Source: Zantedeschia hybrid cultivar (lineage: Eukaryota; Streptophyta; Magnoliopsida; Alismatales; Araceae). From it: a DNA stretch of 64,000 nt. The stretch lies in the NCBI GenBank assembly GCA_030544215.1, contig JARZZO010000014.1, positions 42,313,734 through 42,377,733 of the forward strand. The letters run 5' to 3'. Below, in pieces: positions 20,421 through 32,576 of this stretch (position 1 is its first letter; each line of letters opens with the position of its first letter). The notes under the pieces are model-generated. The model made no database searches, was not told where the DNA came from, and saw only the letters and a list, made by a program, of their open reading frames with translations. The position numbers and the translations under genes are program-made.

Positions 20421-23400
20421 AGTCTGAAGAGCCCCCATTAGTCACTGAGGAGGTCCAGTATGAGGCAGGTGAGGATATGGCCAATGAATTTCAGACAAAT
20501 GATCATGTAGTTGACTGTATTCAGAGGGAGTACCACCATATGGAGGACATCATGGACCTTCCAGAAGGAGGGAGGTTAGGCGTGGTCCGTTGCATCTTGA
20601 CCCAGCCCAAAGTCAGTGATGATTGGCGCAGGATCGCGATCTTTCATATCTACTTTAAGCATGATGGCAAGGTGTGCAAAGTGATCATTGATAGTTGCAT
20701 CAATACAATCTCCACGAATACAGTTGCATGCCTTGGCTTGACCCCTGTAGAGCATCTGAGCCTGTATCGTGTGTCCTGAGTGGACTCGACGTCCATTCCG
20801 ATTCGAACGAGATGTCTGGTCCCTATTCATTTTCCTCCTTATGAGGATCTCATCCAATGTGATGTCTTGCCTATGGAGATTGGGAACATTATCTTAAGCA
20901 GGCCATAGATTTACGAGTGAGCATCCACTAGAGATTACTACTATCTTTCAAGAGTTCCATGATGTATTTCCTGAGGATTTACCAGATGGTTTACCTCCGA
21001 TGCGTGACATCCAACACGCTATAGATTTCATTCCAAGATCCACTTTTCCCAACCTGCCACATTATAGGCTCAACCCCACTGAGCATGCAGAGTTGCAGAG
21101 GCAAGTTGAGGAGCTCCTAATGAGAGGCTCGATTCGCGAGAGCATGAGTCCTTGCGCCGTTCCCACACTGTTAGCTCCAAAGAAGGATGGTACTTGAAGA
21201 ATGTACGTGGATAGTCGCGCTACAAATCGGATCACTGTCAAATATTGTTTTCCCATTTCCCATTTGGATGACATATTAGATATGACGGCGGGAGCCACGA
21301 TATTTTTCAAAATTTATCTTAAGAGTGGCTATCACCAAGTCAGGATCCGTCCAGGTGATGAGTGGAAGACGGCCTTCAAAACAAAGGACGATCTTTTTGA
21401 GTGGTTGGTGATGCCCTTCGGGCTATCCAACGCCCCTAGTTCATACGACTGATGACCCAAGTTCCACGACCCTTCATTGGGACATTTGTGGTCGTGTACT
21501 TTGATAATATTCCCATCTATAGGTAGACTAGGGAGGATCATGTTGACCATTTGCACCAAGTATGTGCCATCCTTCGGAAGGAGCAGTTGTATGGCAACCT
21601 CAAGAAATATGCATTCATGACTGATAGGATAGTCTTCTTAGAGTTCATTGTATCTACTGAGAGTGTTTTTACAGACCCTGAGAAGGTTAGAGCGATAGTA
21701 GAGTGGCCTGAGCCCCAGAATGTCTACGATGTTCGTAGTTTCCATGGCTTGGCTACATTCTACCGTCGTTTTATACATGGGTTCAGCATGATTACGGCTT
21801 CAATCACTGATTGCATCAAGAAAGGAGCCTTTACCTGGACCAAGGCTGCCGCATCAACCTTCCATGACATCAAAGAGCGGATGACTCAGACACCTGTTCT
21901 TCGATTACCTGATTTCTCTAAGGTGTTTGAGGTTTCATGTGATACTTATAGTGTTAACATAAGTGGAGTATTGAGCCAGGAGGGTCACCATGTTGCATAC
22001 TTAAATAAGAAATTGAATTATGCTAAGCTGAGGTATTCCACTTATGACAAAAAATTTTATACGGTAGTCCAGGCTCTACGTTATTGGAGGTACTATCTCT
22101 TGCCTCAAGAATTTGTTCTTTACTCTGATCACGAGGCCCTCAGATTTCTCCATGCCCAAAAGAAGCTCAACCCGAGGCACGATCGCTGGGTAGAGTTTCT
22201 CCAAGCATACACATTTGTTATCAAACATCGAGCGGGTGTGGAGAACCGAGTGGCCGATGCGCTGAGTCGTCGAACTTATCTTTTATCTACTGTCAACGCA
22301 GAGGTCACTGGGTTCGAGAGACTTCGTAAGGAGTACCTTGCTTATCCTGATTCAGACGTGATCCACACAACACTTCAATTTAAACCCTCTAGAGAGTTTA
22401 ATGAGTATGTTTTTCAGGAGGGATATCTTTTTCGTGGAGATAGGTTGTGTATCCCGCAGACCTCAGTCCGTGACTTCTTAGTATGAGAGATCTATGCAAG
22501 TGGTCTAGCCGATCACTTCGGCCGCAATATGACCATTGAGTTAGTGGAGCACCTATTATATTGGCCTAGCCTGAAGCGCGACGTGGCACGCATTGTGGCT
22601 CAATGCCGCACCTGCGCTATGGCAAAGCAGAGGAAGCAAAATACGGGATTGTACACTCCGCTCCCTGTGCCAGATAGTCAGTGGCAGGACGTTAGCATCG
22701 ACTTTGTTTTAGGCCTGCCACGAACGGTCCGTAAGTACGGTTCCATCCTGGTGGATGTCGATAGGTTTTCTAAGATAGCTCAATTTATCCCATGTTCCAA
22801 GACTTCTGATGCGTCTAGAGTAGCCCATTTGTTCTTTGATGGGGTTGTCCATTTGCATGGGTTACCAAAAATCATAGTCACTAACAGGGATGTTCGTTTT
22901 ACGAGCTATTTTTGGAAGACCTTGTGGCATCTATTAAGCACTAAGCTCAAGTTCTCCACAGCTTATCACCCCCAGACCGATAGGCAAACTGAGATAGTCA
23001 ATAGGAGTCTAGGGATCTATTATGTTGTCTAGTGGGAGAACATGCACGTAGTTAGGACTTGATCCTATCTCATACTGAGTTCACATATAATGATTCGGTC
23101 AATAGGTCTACAAGTATGAGTGCCTTTGAGATTGTCACTGGCCATAGACCTAGGAGACCCATGAATCTAATTCCTTTGCCCGTTCATGCCCGTGTGTCAG
23201 AGTCTAGCGAGTCTTTAGCTGAGCATATTAGAGGCTTGCATGACACTATCCGTCGTCATATAGAGATCAGCAATGAGCATTATAAAAAATTGGCAGATGC
23301 ACACCGTCATCTACAAGAGTTTCAGAAGGGTGACTACGTGATAATCAAGATCAGATCTGAGCGCTTGCCATCTGGAACCGTCAAAAAGCTACAAGCTAGA

Positions 23401-23811
23401 GGAGCCAGTCCTTTCAAGATCTTGAAGCGAGTAGGGTCCAATGCGTATGTTGTTGGGTTACCACCAGATTATGACATTAGTCCCACGTTCAATGTCTCTG
23501 ATCTGGTACCATATCAAGACCAAGCAATGATTCCTAGTGATCCTTTCGAGCCTTCTCCTCCCCTTGTGAGTGACCCCACATATGAGTGTCCACCTACAGC
23601 CTCTATACCTATTCAGCGTGAACAGATTAAGCATATACTGGATGAGCAAGTTATTACATCTCGAGAGGACACGTACCAACGATACTTTGTTCGTTGGAGG
23701 GGACGGTCGCCTTCAAATGACACATGGATCACTCGAGCCGAGTTGCAGAGGATCGACCCAGACCTCCTGGAGCGCTACCAGAGTAGCAGCGACCCTTACT
23801 CGACAGGGTAG
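20421..23811 (+). pseudogene. Chromovirus pol: protease, RT, RNase H, integrase, chromodomain
   Basis: A protease remnant (VIIDSCINTIS) lies near 20680. The reverse transcriptase covers about 20990-21560, but its active-site motif reads YFDNI, with Asn for the second catalytic Asp. RNase H is at 21900-22270 (SDHEALRFL, RVADALSRR). The integrase has its zinc region at 22530-22640 and its core at 22680-23030, with VTNRDVRF in place of VSDRD and YHPQTDRQTE intact. The chromodomain (RYFVRWRGRSPSNDTWI) is near 23680-23760 and would target integration to marked chromatin. At least three frameshifts and several stops are present. Confidence 0.92.
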
Positions 23812-24815
23812 AGTTCCTCCCAGCCAAGGAAGATTGGTGAGGACACCCAAGCTACGGTCCAATTCCTTCCGGATTGCGTCTACCGTTGTCAGAAAGCTCT
23901 TTCGGCGTCCCTATGGCTTGGAGACGATGCATGGCCTATTTTGAGGCCTGGAGACACATTTATTTGCTTTTATTAGCCCCATTTATGGCCCAGTATGTAT
24001 TTTCTAATTTTTAGGATTTTTTTGTGCAATTTTTGTACTAATTAAAGGTCTTGTAGATAGAGATAGTTGAGGATTGGTTCGGAAGTTTTAGAGTCGGGTT
24101 AGGAGTCTACATATCGAGTCTATATATGTATGTTATTTCAGAAATTAAAGCGAGATTAATTTTGGAGAAAAAAAAATTACCTGCTTGTGCGATTTTGGCC
24201 TCTGCAACGAAGACCCCAACCCCTCTTTCTCAGTGTGATGCCGATGGATCCCTTGCTCCGGTGCGACGCTTCCTGCCCTTAGCTGAGTCGTCCTTCCTCC
24301 GATCCCGCTCCCCTTCTCTCCCTCTCAACTTAGTGGCAACAACCAAGTGAAGAAGAAGAAGAAGAACCGAGTAGAAGAAGAGGAGGACAAAAAAGGACGG
24401 CGAAGAGCTGTCACCGCCGTCGTCGTCCGCAGCAGCCGCTGCCGCCGTTGTCGGCGCCATTGTCCGCCGCATCCCCTCCTGCCAACCAACCGCCTCGCCG
24501 TCGCCATCGGGCGCTCGCCAGCAACCCACCAGGCCACTGCCGCCCGCTGCCATCGTGCCCGCCCCCTTCTGGTTCCTACGGATTGAAGAAACAGGAAGAA
24601 GGAAAGGGAAGGGCCCGTGCCCTTTCTAGTTGGCCCGGTCAAACCACCTTTGACCCGGTCCAACCGAACCCTTGGGCAATGGTCCGAACCCAATTCCCCT
24701 AATGGTCCGAGCCACCTCCATTAAAAGGAATCAAGGCTCTAAGTGCTACCTAGTCTGACCAGGTTCTAAGAGTTCCAGGTGGTCCGAGTCATCTGGCTCA
24801 GCCCTGGTCTGAGCC

Positions 24816-24985
24816 AGGGCTCGATCAGGTCCAAGCCAGGCCCGACCTGGCTCAGGCAGGTGCGACATGTGGTGCAACTGCAGCCATTAGCGCACCGCCC
24901 AGGGCTCGATCAGGTCCAAGCCAGGCCCGACCTGGCTCAGGCGGGTGCGACATGTGGTGCAACTGCAGCCATTAGCGCACCGCCC
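24816..24985 (+). repeat. 85-bp tandem duplication within the 3' LTR
   Basis: Two adjacent copies begin AGGGCTCGATCAGG and differ at very few positions. The 5' LTR has a single copy, so the duplication arose after insertion. Confidence 0.9.
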
Positions 24986-25288
24986 TCGTGCAGAGCTCGT
25001 CCGGACTCCGATTCAAGTGTCGTCTACGCCGTTGGATTCGTCTCGACGAGGCCAACCCAAATCCAGATGTTGCATCTCCAACTTGCCTCGTTTTACGTGC
25101 CACTTCTACACGCATACCAAAGACCCCGACTATACATCTTGAGGCCCGCGTCAGTCGTCTCGATTCGTGGCACGCTTCCCGAGGCACCTTCTCAGCGACG
25201 TACGCGCCGTCGATGGCCCGTCAACTGCTGTGATTACCACCCCGGGTTATTTTAGTGTGTTTATTGTAGCCTTTTACCTCCCTGCAAG

Positions 25289-26382
25289 TAGGGGTGCAAA
25301 TAGGGTCAAACATATCCAGATTCGACCCGACCAAATTTTCTTTAGTCCGATGTCAATGTTCCCACATACCCGATTTATAAAATAGGGTCTTTGATCGTAC
25401 CCGTATTTTCCATATGCGGACCTCCGACAAACCTCCGCTTCAAGCTATCTTCAAATCTAGGAAACACGCATGGACGCCACACCAGTAAAGGATATCTACA
25501 TTTGGGGGTGGACCTTGGGCTTGAGGTGGAGCCAGAACTAGAGACCATCAAAGAGAGCAACATTAGGAGGGAGCTTGAAGACGATGACGGCAGTGGAGGC
25601 TGGCATTAATGGGGAAGATTGCCGCCAGGCACGCGTCTGAGATTCTGGTGCTGGGTAGGTAAGACAGCTTGGTCTTGAGGCGGGGTGCAGGTGGAGGAGT
25701 GCAGAGAGCTTGGAGATGATTATGGTGACTTGAGCGGAGGAACAGCCATAGTTGTGGAGGAGACCTTGGACACAAACGGGGTCGGAGGTAGCATCAAGGA
25801 GAAGCTTCTTAGAACCAAAGGGGATGGCTTTAGGCATGAGCCCGCACGAGCCAACCAAGTATGAGACCCTTCGAGATGGGACATATCTGCCATCGTCGGA
25901 GATATGGCAGCTATTGGGGTTTGGGAGAGGGGTCTGAGAAGAAGGGTTTGGAGATGGAATTGGAGACGAGGGGTAGTGGTGCATCTACCCGGAGGGCCGA
26001 CATGAAGGAGGAGGTGTTTAGAGGGGAGATGGGTCATGGCGCAGTCTCCAGTTAACAGTGGTGAAGGAGGTGGAAGCGATAGGTAGCAGCGGCATCATAC
26101 TACAAATGTTGGAGCCTTAAACCAACTGTATATATGGGATTTCCATGGGAGGAGACGCCAGCATGGTTTTGAGGTAGCTGGAGGAGGCAGTAGGGAGATT
26201 GTGTAAAAGCCACAGTTGGGAACAATGCAGGCTCGCAGAAAATGCGGACCCCATCGGAGTTATCCACCTCCAAAACATGAGACCCATTTTTATCCAGATC
26301 CGGGTCCAAGTTGAAGAAAAACGGAGTCGAGTCTTACGATGCGGGTTCGGATCTTACCGGATTCAACTAACTTGCAGCGCTA
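25289..26382. mobile_element. 1.1-kb non-autonomous hAT carrying a host gene fragment
   Basis: The ends are TAGGGGTGCAAAT on the left and TAGCGCTGCAAGT read inward on the right. The 8-bp flanks, CCTGCAAG (25281-25288) and CCTGCGAG (26383-26390), match at 7 of 8. The 5' LTR shows the empty site near 18478. The element has no transposase. Its interior (about 25538-25984, minus strand) is mTERF-like coding sequence, so it is a Pack-type hAT. Confidence 0.87.
25538..25984 (-). pseudogene. Captured mTERF-family gene fragment
   Basis: The minus-strand frame contains VSYLVGSCGLMPKAIPFGSK, then DPVCVQGLLHNYGCSSAQVT. This is the SYLxxSCGL...ALxxSKK...PDSVLxLLxNYGFxxxQI pattern at the start of plant mTERF (mitochondrial transcription termination factor) proteins. 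A neighbouring frame continues LKTKLSYLPSTRISDACLAAIFPIN, like the PKLxFLxSIGIS repeat that follows, so there is a frameshift between. mTERF proteins act in organelle gene expression. This fragment covers only the N-terminal repeats and cannot encode a full protein. The family call is from memory. Confidence 0.68.
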
Positions 26383-26831
26383 CCTGCGAGGAGTGGGCCA
26401 TTATATTATTGTAATTGGAGGGTAGTACACGAGCACCGGGTGATCTTCTCCCACGCACCAGCATGAAGGTACGTGCTAGTCCTCTCACTACGACTTTGCT
26501 TATCACGTATTTGCTTTCATCTGCCGCCGAATCGTAAGTTAGGATATCTAGCCTGTGATTCATCATCATTGTTAGCTGTGAGTGCGTTACACCGATCCCA
26601 GGTTCCGACAGGACTTTAGGTGGATTTAATTTTCTAAACTTGTGGTAGTTCCTCAACTACCAAATAGTCCCATGTTTCTTCATCGCGAGAGGGACGGTTA
26701 CTCAGCTACTTCTGTTGCTGGCGTGATTATCTAACTAAACAATTGTGTGACTAGACTGCATCTATCTAATATTACAATGCTTGTTATTGATTCCTACCAC
26801 CGCTAGTGAATCTGTTAGTTGTCCCGCATCA

Positions 26832-29368
26832 AGAGGCCTTCCATTGCTGAGAATGTATTGCCCACTCTTGAGGCTTCTGAGAGAGAGCCTATTTCAGGTC
26901 CAATTTCAGAGGAGGAGATTCGGCAGTCAATTTTTGATCTTGCTAGAGATAAGGCTCCAGGCCCTGATGGCTTCCCTCTTTGTTTCTTCCAGGCTTGCTG
27001 GGGTATTGACAAAGTTGACCTTTTGAAGGTAATGACTAAGTTTTAGGAAGGTCGGGCCCACCTAAGGGGGATTAACAAGACTTTTTTTGTCATGATCCCC
27101 AAGAAGGCAGGAGCATACTCTCTTTCTTATTATAGACCAATCAACTTGTTGAATGGTGTATATAAGATCATTTCGAAGACCTTGGCCTCCAGGTTGAAGA
27201 TGGTGATGAACAGACTTATCAGTGGCAGTCAGGGTGCTTTTATCAAAGGCAAATTCATCCAAGACATCTTTCTGATTGCACATGAGAGTTTGCAGTTTAT
27301 GAAGACTTATCAGAAAAAGGTCTAGTCCGGAAGCCATATTTTGAAAAGTCGTATGACAGGGTCAATTGGGAGTGCTTATTCCTCATCCTCTACAAAATGG
27401 GTTTTTGGAGACAAATGGAATAGGTGGGTGATGGAGTGTATTACCTCTGCCTCTTTTGTTACGTTGGTCAATGGTCAGCCTTCTCCTTTCTTCTTGAGCA
27501 GGAGAGGACTCAGGCAGGGGGATCCTCTGTCCCCCCTTCTTTTTATTCTAGTGGCCCATATTCTAAGCAGTATATGGGTGAAGGCAGAAGCAACAGGCCT
27601 CATCAGAGGTTTTCAGGTGTCTCTGTAGAGCCAGCTTATCTCACATCTTCAGTACGTAGATGATACTATCTTATTCTTTGAAGCAGTAGAGGACCAAGTT
27701 TTCATTACCATGTTTATTCTGGAGTTACTCAGGGAGGTTACAGGCTTGAAGGTGAATTTTCAACAAAAGTCAACTTATTGGCATTAATGTGGAAGAGGGG
27801 GAGCTTAAGAGGGCATCAGTCATTATGGGCTGCCAACGGGGGGAATTTCCCATTCCATACCTAGGGCATCCTCTCGCCCCCTCTACCCTTAGGTATAGAG
27901 ATTGGGACAAGATAATCCACAAGTTCGAGCAGAGACTGCGTGGCTGGAAAGGGAGACTATTGTCCTATAGAGGTAGAGTGACTCTGTGTAACTCAGTTTT
28001 AGACAGCTTGCCCACCTATTACCTCTAGATTTTCAGGATCCCAAGATCCGTGGTAAAGAAAATTGATTCCATAAGGGCTAGATTTCTGTGGCATGGGTCA
28101 GGGGAGCCGAAAAAAGGTGGATATGCGGTTAACTAGAGTACCATATGTAGACCCAAGGAGAATGGAGGCCTAGGAATCAAGGACATCAGTCTCTTCAACC
28201 TAGCTTTGTTATCTAAGTGGCTACGGAAGCTTGTGCAGCAGGAATCGGTGATTTGGGTTGAGGTGATTTCTCATAAGCATTACTTCAGCTCAAGGGAATG
28301 GGATCTCACTCCATCCTCTAGATATTCAGGCTCCCCTGTTTGGGAGGGCATTCTCTCCAGTACAGATGTGTTTGCTGCAGGTTCTCATATCGTTCTGGGT
28401 AATGACAGGAGATGATTGTTCTGGACCGACAAGTGGTGTGCCTCACAGGCCCTAAAGCACATCTTTCCGAGGTTTTTCGCTCTCGCTAACCAGGAATCCG
28501 CCCATATATTCCAGGTAGCAGAAGGAGAAGGGAGTCTCACCTGCTGGTGCCCTCTGTTTAGAAGAGACCTAAGAGATGATGAATTGACTGATTTATTGCA
28601 GTTGCTCCTTTTGCTGCAGCCTATGCAAGTGGACAGATCTATTCCGGATCAGTGGGGGTGGAGATAGGATAAAGAAGAGAGACATGCTACCAGGTCAGCT
28701 TATAGTGTGGTGGTTAATGGGGGTGCTAGGTACAAGTTCTTCTCTCAGGTGTGGAAGGTTAAAAGCCCGCCCAAGGTTCAATTTTTGATGTGGAGAGCCT
28801 CGCTAAATAGGCTTCCAACACGGGACAGATTGGCCAGGTTCTTGCAGGGGATGTCTTTGGATTGTCCGCTTTGTGGGGAGGCAGAGGAATCCATGGATCA
28901 TTTATATTTATCAAATGTCCTGTTGTAGTTGAAGTTTGGAAGTTTTTGTTTTCTCTCTGTAGTGTGCAGTACCGACAGTTTGAATCAGTGGATGACATTC
29001 TTCTTGGATGGGGGAGACAGCAGAACTTAAGCAAGATAGGTGCATTTGGTGGCTGATCTTGCACACAACAGTATGGGCTCTATGGACTGAACACAACAAT
29101 AGAATATTCAGAAGGGAGGCTTCTACGTTTAATAGAACTTTCCCTTTTGTTTGTAAACGTGTCAAGCTGTGAGCAAGGGTCCCTTGTAATATGGATATGG
29201 GCCATTCCTCCTTGTTTTTTTTATTGGAGGAATATTTGGGGTACAGTGCACACCTGCTTGGTGTGTTGTATAGGGGGCTTTTGTTCTTTATCCCCTTATT
29301 TTTTGTATGTGTAACCCCTTTTTTCTTCTTTTATAAGACAAGTGGTACCATCCACATTCAAAAAAATG
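26832..29368 (+). pseudogene. LINE B ORF2: reverse transcriptase and zf-RVT, 3' end
   Basis: Coding resumes after the chromovirus: RPSIAENVLPTLE, then KAPGPDGFPLCFFQACW, KKAGAYSLSYYRPINLLNGVYK, GAFIKGKFIQD, RRGLRQGDPLSPLLF and an intact LQYVDDTILFF active site near 27655. The thumb region is near 27830-28080 (FPIPYLGHPL, GRVTLCNSVL). A zf-RVT domain is near 28730-28910 (SPPKVQFLMWRASLNRLPTRDRL, then CPLCGEAEESMDHL). Scattered stops and frameshifts disable it. It ends in a short A-rich tail near 29360 followed by ATGATAA. Confidence 0.88.
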
Positions 29369-29607
29369 ATAATTGCATTTCATGCATATGATGAAAAAAT
29401 TATAATTCAATTTTGTTGTGTAAATACGTGTAGAGCTATATGTTGTCCAATAATTTAACCTTTATGTATATGTTGCCGTTAACTTTTAAAGATAAGGATA
29501 AGGATGCATATATGCAAGGATAATGATAAGGTTAAGAATATACTTTTTATTTTAAGGATAAGAATATAGCTCTTATCCTCACCGTTAAGTAACCTTTTTC
29601 ATCCCTA
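29369..29607. other. Right arm of the small hAT, no gene
   Basis: AT-rich DNA with repeated AAGGATAAGGAT motifs leads to the TTTTTCATCCCTA terminus. It mirrors the left arm at 13853-14260. Confidence 0.8.
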
Positions 29608-29615
29608 CCAACTGC

Positions 29616-32300
29616 ATAGTTATACTCAAAGAACTAGTGCACTCCCTCAAATACATAAAAAAACAAAGTAGGCATTTTTACTATGAAGTTAGACATATCT
29701 ACAGCATATGACAAAATGCATTGGCATTTCATCTCTTCCATTCTCTCTAACCAGGGAATTGTAGGACATACCCTCCAGTTGATCATGCATTGCATTTCAT
29801 CTTCTACATTTTCTGTCAATGTTAATGGTGAACCAACCAGCTTCGTCAAGGCTAGAAGAGGCATCAGGCAAGGATGCCCTCTTTCCCCCTTTAGCTATAT
29901 ATTATGTGCAGAGGCTCTTTTGTCTCTACTCAAGAACAAGCAAAGTCAAGGCCTCATTAAAGGATACAAGATCAATGCTCAAGCTCATTCCATTTCTTAT
30001 ATTATGTCTGCGGATGATCTGTTCATTTTTGGAAAGGCTGAAGTATGGGAAATGAATGAAATCCTCAATTGCCTTCACGCATCTGAAGTCTGGTCTAGTC
30101 AGGAGGTAAACAGCTCCAAATTCAGAATTCTTTTCAGCCTCAACACCCCATTCAAACACAGACAGCTGATAGAAATAAGTGGCATCCAACCTATCAACAA
30201 AAATTATCTTTACTTATGAGTTCCTGTATGGTCAGACGGGCAAGATCAGGCAATTCCATTTCATTAAGATCAGGAAAGGAATGCAACCGTGTTTAGGGCA
30301 AGTAAACTTTATATTGAGAATATTGTTCTGTTAGTCATTTCATTTTTGTTCAATTGGAGTCATCACATTATGGGGGTTTCTGCTAGGGACTGGGCTAGAG
30401 AGTTCCCTTCTTTTTAAAAGTTGTCGTGGAGTGTTTGTCTGTGTTTCTCTAAGATAGGAATCTCTCTTGTCTTACCTGATTGTACTACTTCTATTTATCT
30501 TCAATAAAATTAGTGGTACAGTCTGATTTTCTCTAAAAAAAAATAAGAAGAGAATCGCAACAAGTTGAGCAAATGGAAAGCTAATACATTATATTCTGCA
30601 GCCAGGATTGTCCTCATCAAATCGCATTAAGTGCTATCCCTGTGCATGTCATGTCTACTTGCATCCTGCCAAAGGCCACTCCAAGGAATTAATAGATTAC
30701 AGAAGGATTTCTAGTGGGACTCAGTGGGGAGGAAAAAGCTGAGTCTTATCAGTTGGGATAAGATCAAGAATCACAAGTATTCACAGGGTTTGGGCATGTT
30801 ATACTTATATGACTATAATAGAGGCTGTAGAGCTACTATGATGAAGCTAGCTTGGAGATTTAGTCATCATTTCCAATCCCTATGGGCATGTATTATCAAA
30901 GCCAAATAATATGGAGAACAAATCTTTATGGGAGGTTAAGAAGAAAGGAGATATTTCCTCCACCTGGGTGGGTTGCTGGCTGTCAGAGAATCTATCAAAG
31001 CCAATTGCTGCTGGATTATACAATCTGGTTTCCTCATACATACATGGAAACACAGATGGATTCCAGATAGATTAATCCCCATTGAAACCGTGTTCTTCAT
31101 ACCTGGGTAATCTGCCTTCAAGGGTCTCTGATCTGATCAAGGATGGAAGATGGGATGAGAATTTGCTGAGTCAACTTTTTGACAATGAGACAGCAGCAAA
31201 TCAACAGCATTCATATAGCCAGGCATCCTCTTCACAATCAGGATTATCTGGCATGGACTCTGACCCCCCTTTGGGCTATTTACCATCAGGCACCAAATCC
31301 GTGTACAGATTCCTCAGAGATGCTGCTCACTCTCCTTCTTCAACTGGCCCACCTGCTATCTGGAAATTTCTGTGGAATCCCAAGTTGACCTGTTTCATCC
31401 CACCGAGGATCATACTGTTTATTTTGATGTGCCTCAATGCTATACCCACACAAGCCAAACTGGCCAGATTTTGCAGGCATTACACTTGTACTCTATATCA
31501 TCAAGACTCAGAATCAGTTGACCACATATTATTCCACAATCATGTGGTCAAAGCAGCGTGGCTAGCATCCACCTAGCTAATCCTACCCTCTCCATGAGAC
31601 AGCTAATCCTACCCTCCACCTACCTCTTTATTTCTCTATTATGTGGCAAATTTGGAAAGCTAGGTGCCCCTATGTTATGGGAGTTTTATCTATACATCCT
31701 ATGAGAATTGTGGACAGGGCAGTTGCTGAGCTCAGGTAGGGATATCTAACCATCAGCCAGCTCCAACTCTCAAAGTACTCAATTGGCATCCCCCTCTCCA
31801 GCTACTTTAAAATACAACAGGGATGGTGCTGTTAGAGATGGGATATTAGGTGCAGGCATTATTCTGAGGGATCATCACAGTCACGTCCTTTTTTTGTGAA
31901 TCAGTTTTTATCAGTAGCCACTGTCCTGAAGTCAGTGAAGCTAATGCTTTTCTTCTTCAAAGCCAGTTCCATCCAAGGGCCAGTTATCGCTAAAGGAGAT
32001 GCTCTGGGTGTCATCCGAGCCATTTAGGGTCTTCAACCATCTCCTTGGAGGTGCAGGTCCATTGTGGGCATATGTCAGTATTACCCTACAAGCCAACCTG
32101 GTATTTCACTCGTTTATATCCTCTCGCTCCAGTAACCAAGCCGTTCATGATTTGGCTATATAATGGCTATTCAAACCAAATCAAATGCGGCTACGAACAA
32201 TCCCCCTTTTCCCTCTTTCCTGTTCTCTGCCGACCTCGTTTATGTTATCGCTCTCACCTGCTTATCAGTTATGAGAATGGCAACCGCTTCTAATTTTTGA
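29616..32300 (+). pseudogene. LINE A ORF2: reverse transcriptase, zf-RVT, RNase H remnant
   Basis: The clearest part is at 29683-30219: KLDISTAYDKMHWHFI, GIRQGCPLSPF and ISYIMSADDLFIF (the plant-L1 ADD active site). It continues after a small insertion with ALSAIPVHVMSTCILPKA, KKLSLISWDKIKNHK and zf-RVT residues near 31360-31560 (WNPKLTCFIPPRI, ARFCRHYTCTLYHQDSESVDHILF). An RNase H remnant starts near 31810 (KYNRDGAVRDGILGAGIILRD). Several stops and frameshifts. The element ends at an A8 run near 32302-32309. Confidence 0.87.
30232..30541 (+). mobile_element. Severely 5'-truncated LINE 3' end
   Basis: About 300 bp interrupts the LINE A reverse transcriptase. It has the decayed end of a coding frame (SARDWAREFPSF), a 3' UTR with CTTCAATAAAATTAGTGGTAC and an A9 tail ending near 30542. 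This is typical of a dead-on-arrival LINE insertion. The 5' boundary is approximate. Confidence 0.6.
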
Positions 32301-32576
32301 GGAAAAAAAACTAGATTGTCACCTCTAAGGGGGCACAATATCTACCCTTATCCACCACGCATCCACATACTTGGTGTCCAGTTTAAACGAGAAAAAACAA
32401 GCGGTAGGCCAAATTTGGAGGCAGTCCAAACACACAACAGTTACGTGCATAAAACACCACCTACACTGGAAATTCCCAACAAATGCAGGCAAACCAAACA
32501 AGAAAAGATGATTACGGTAACATCGACCATAATAGAGAGACCCAAAAATCGACAAGAAAATAGAGGGGGAAAAAAT
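32301..32576. other. Host part of VIPP1 intron 1
   Basis: No gene is seen. It lies between the LINE A tail and the duplicated splice-donor segment. The minus-strand open frame through it is read-through from exon 1. Confidence 0.6.

Larger units (their letters stand above)
17002..26831 (+). mobile_element. Decayed Ty3 chromovirus LTR retrotransposon
   Basis: LTRs start TGGTGAGGACACC and end CCCGCATCA. They lie at 17002-18928 and 23835-26831, with near-matching 5-bp flanks GGAGG (16997-17001) and AGAGG (26832-26836). A primer-binding site for initiator tRNA-Met follows the 5' LTR. The order gag, protease, reverse transcriptase, RNase H, integrase, C-terminal chromodomain is that of a Ty3 chromovirus. 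All open frames are broken. It sits in the ORF2 of LINE B. Confidence 0.93.
23835..26831 (+). repeat. Chromovirus 3' LTR, enlarged by a hAT insertion
   Basis: It has the same termini as the 5' LTR but is 1070 bp longer. A 1094-bp hAT with an 8-bp duplication accounts for most of this. An 85-bp tandem duplication (24816-24900 and 24901-24985) adds more, and smaller gaps subtract. Confidence 0.92.
13853..29607. mobile_element. Small non-autonomous hAT, swollen to 15.8 kb by nested insertions
   Basis: The terminal inverted repeats are TAGGGATGAAAA on the left and TTTTTCATCCCTA on the right. The 8-bp flanks, CGGACTGC (13845-13852) and CCAACTGC (29608-29615), match at 6 of 8 bases. LINE A reading is continuous across the gap. 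Without the LINE B insertion (about 14270-29368) the element is only about 650 bp of AT-rich DNA rich in AAGGATAAGGA motifs, with no gene of its own, so it depended on a transposase elsewhere. Confidence 0.85.
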
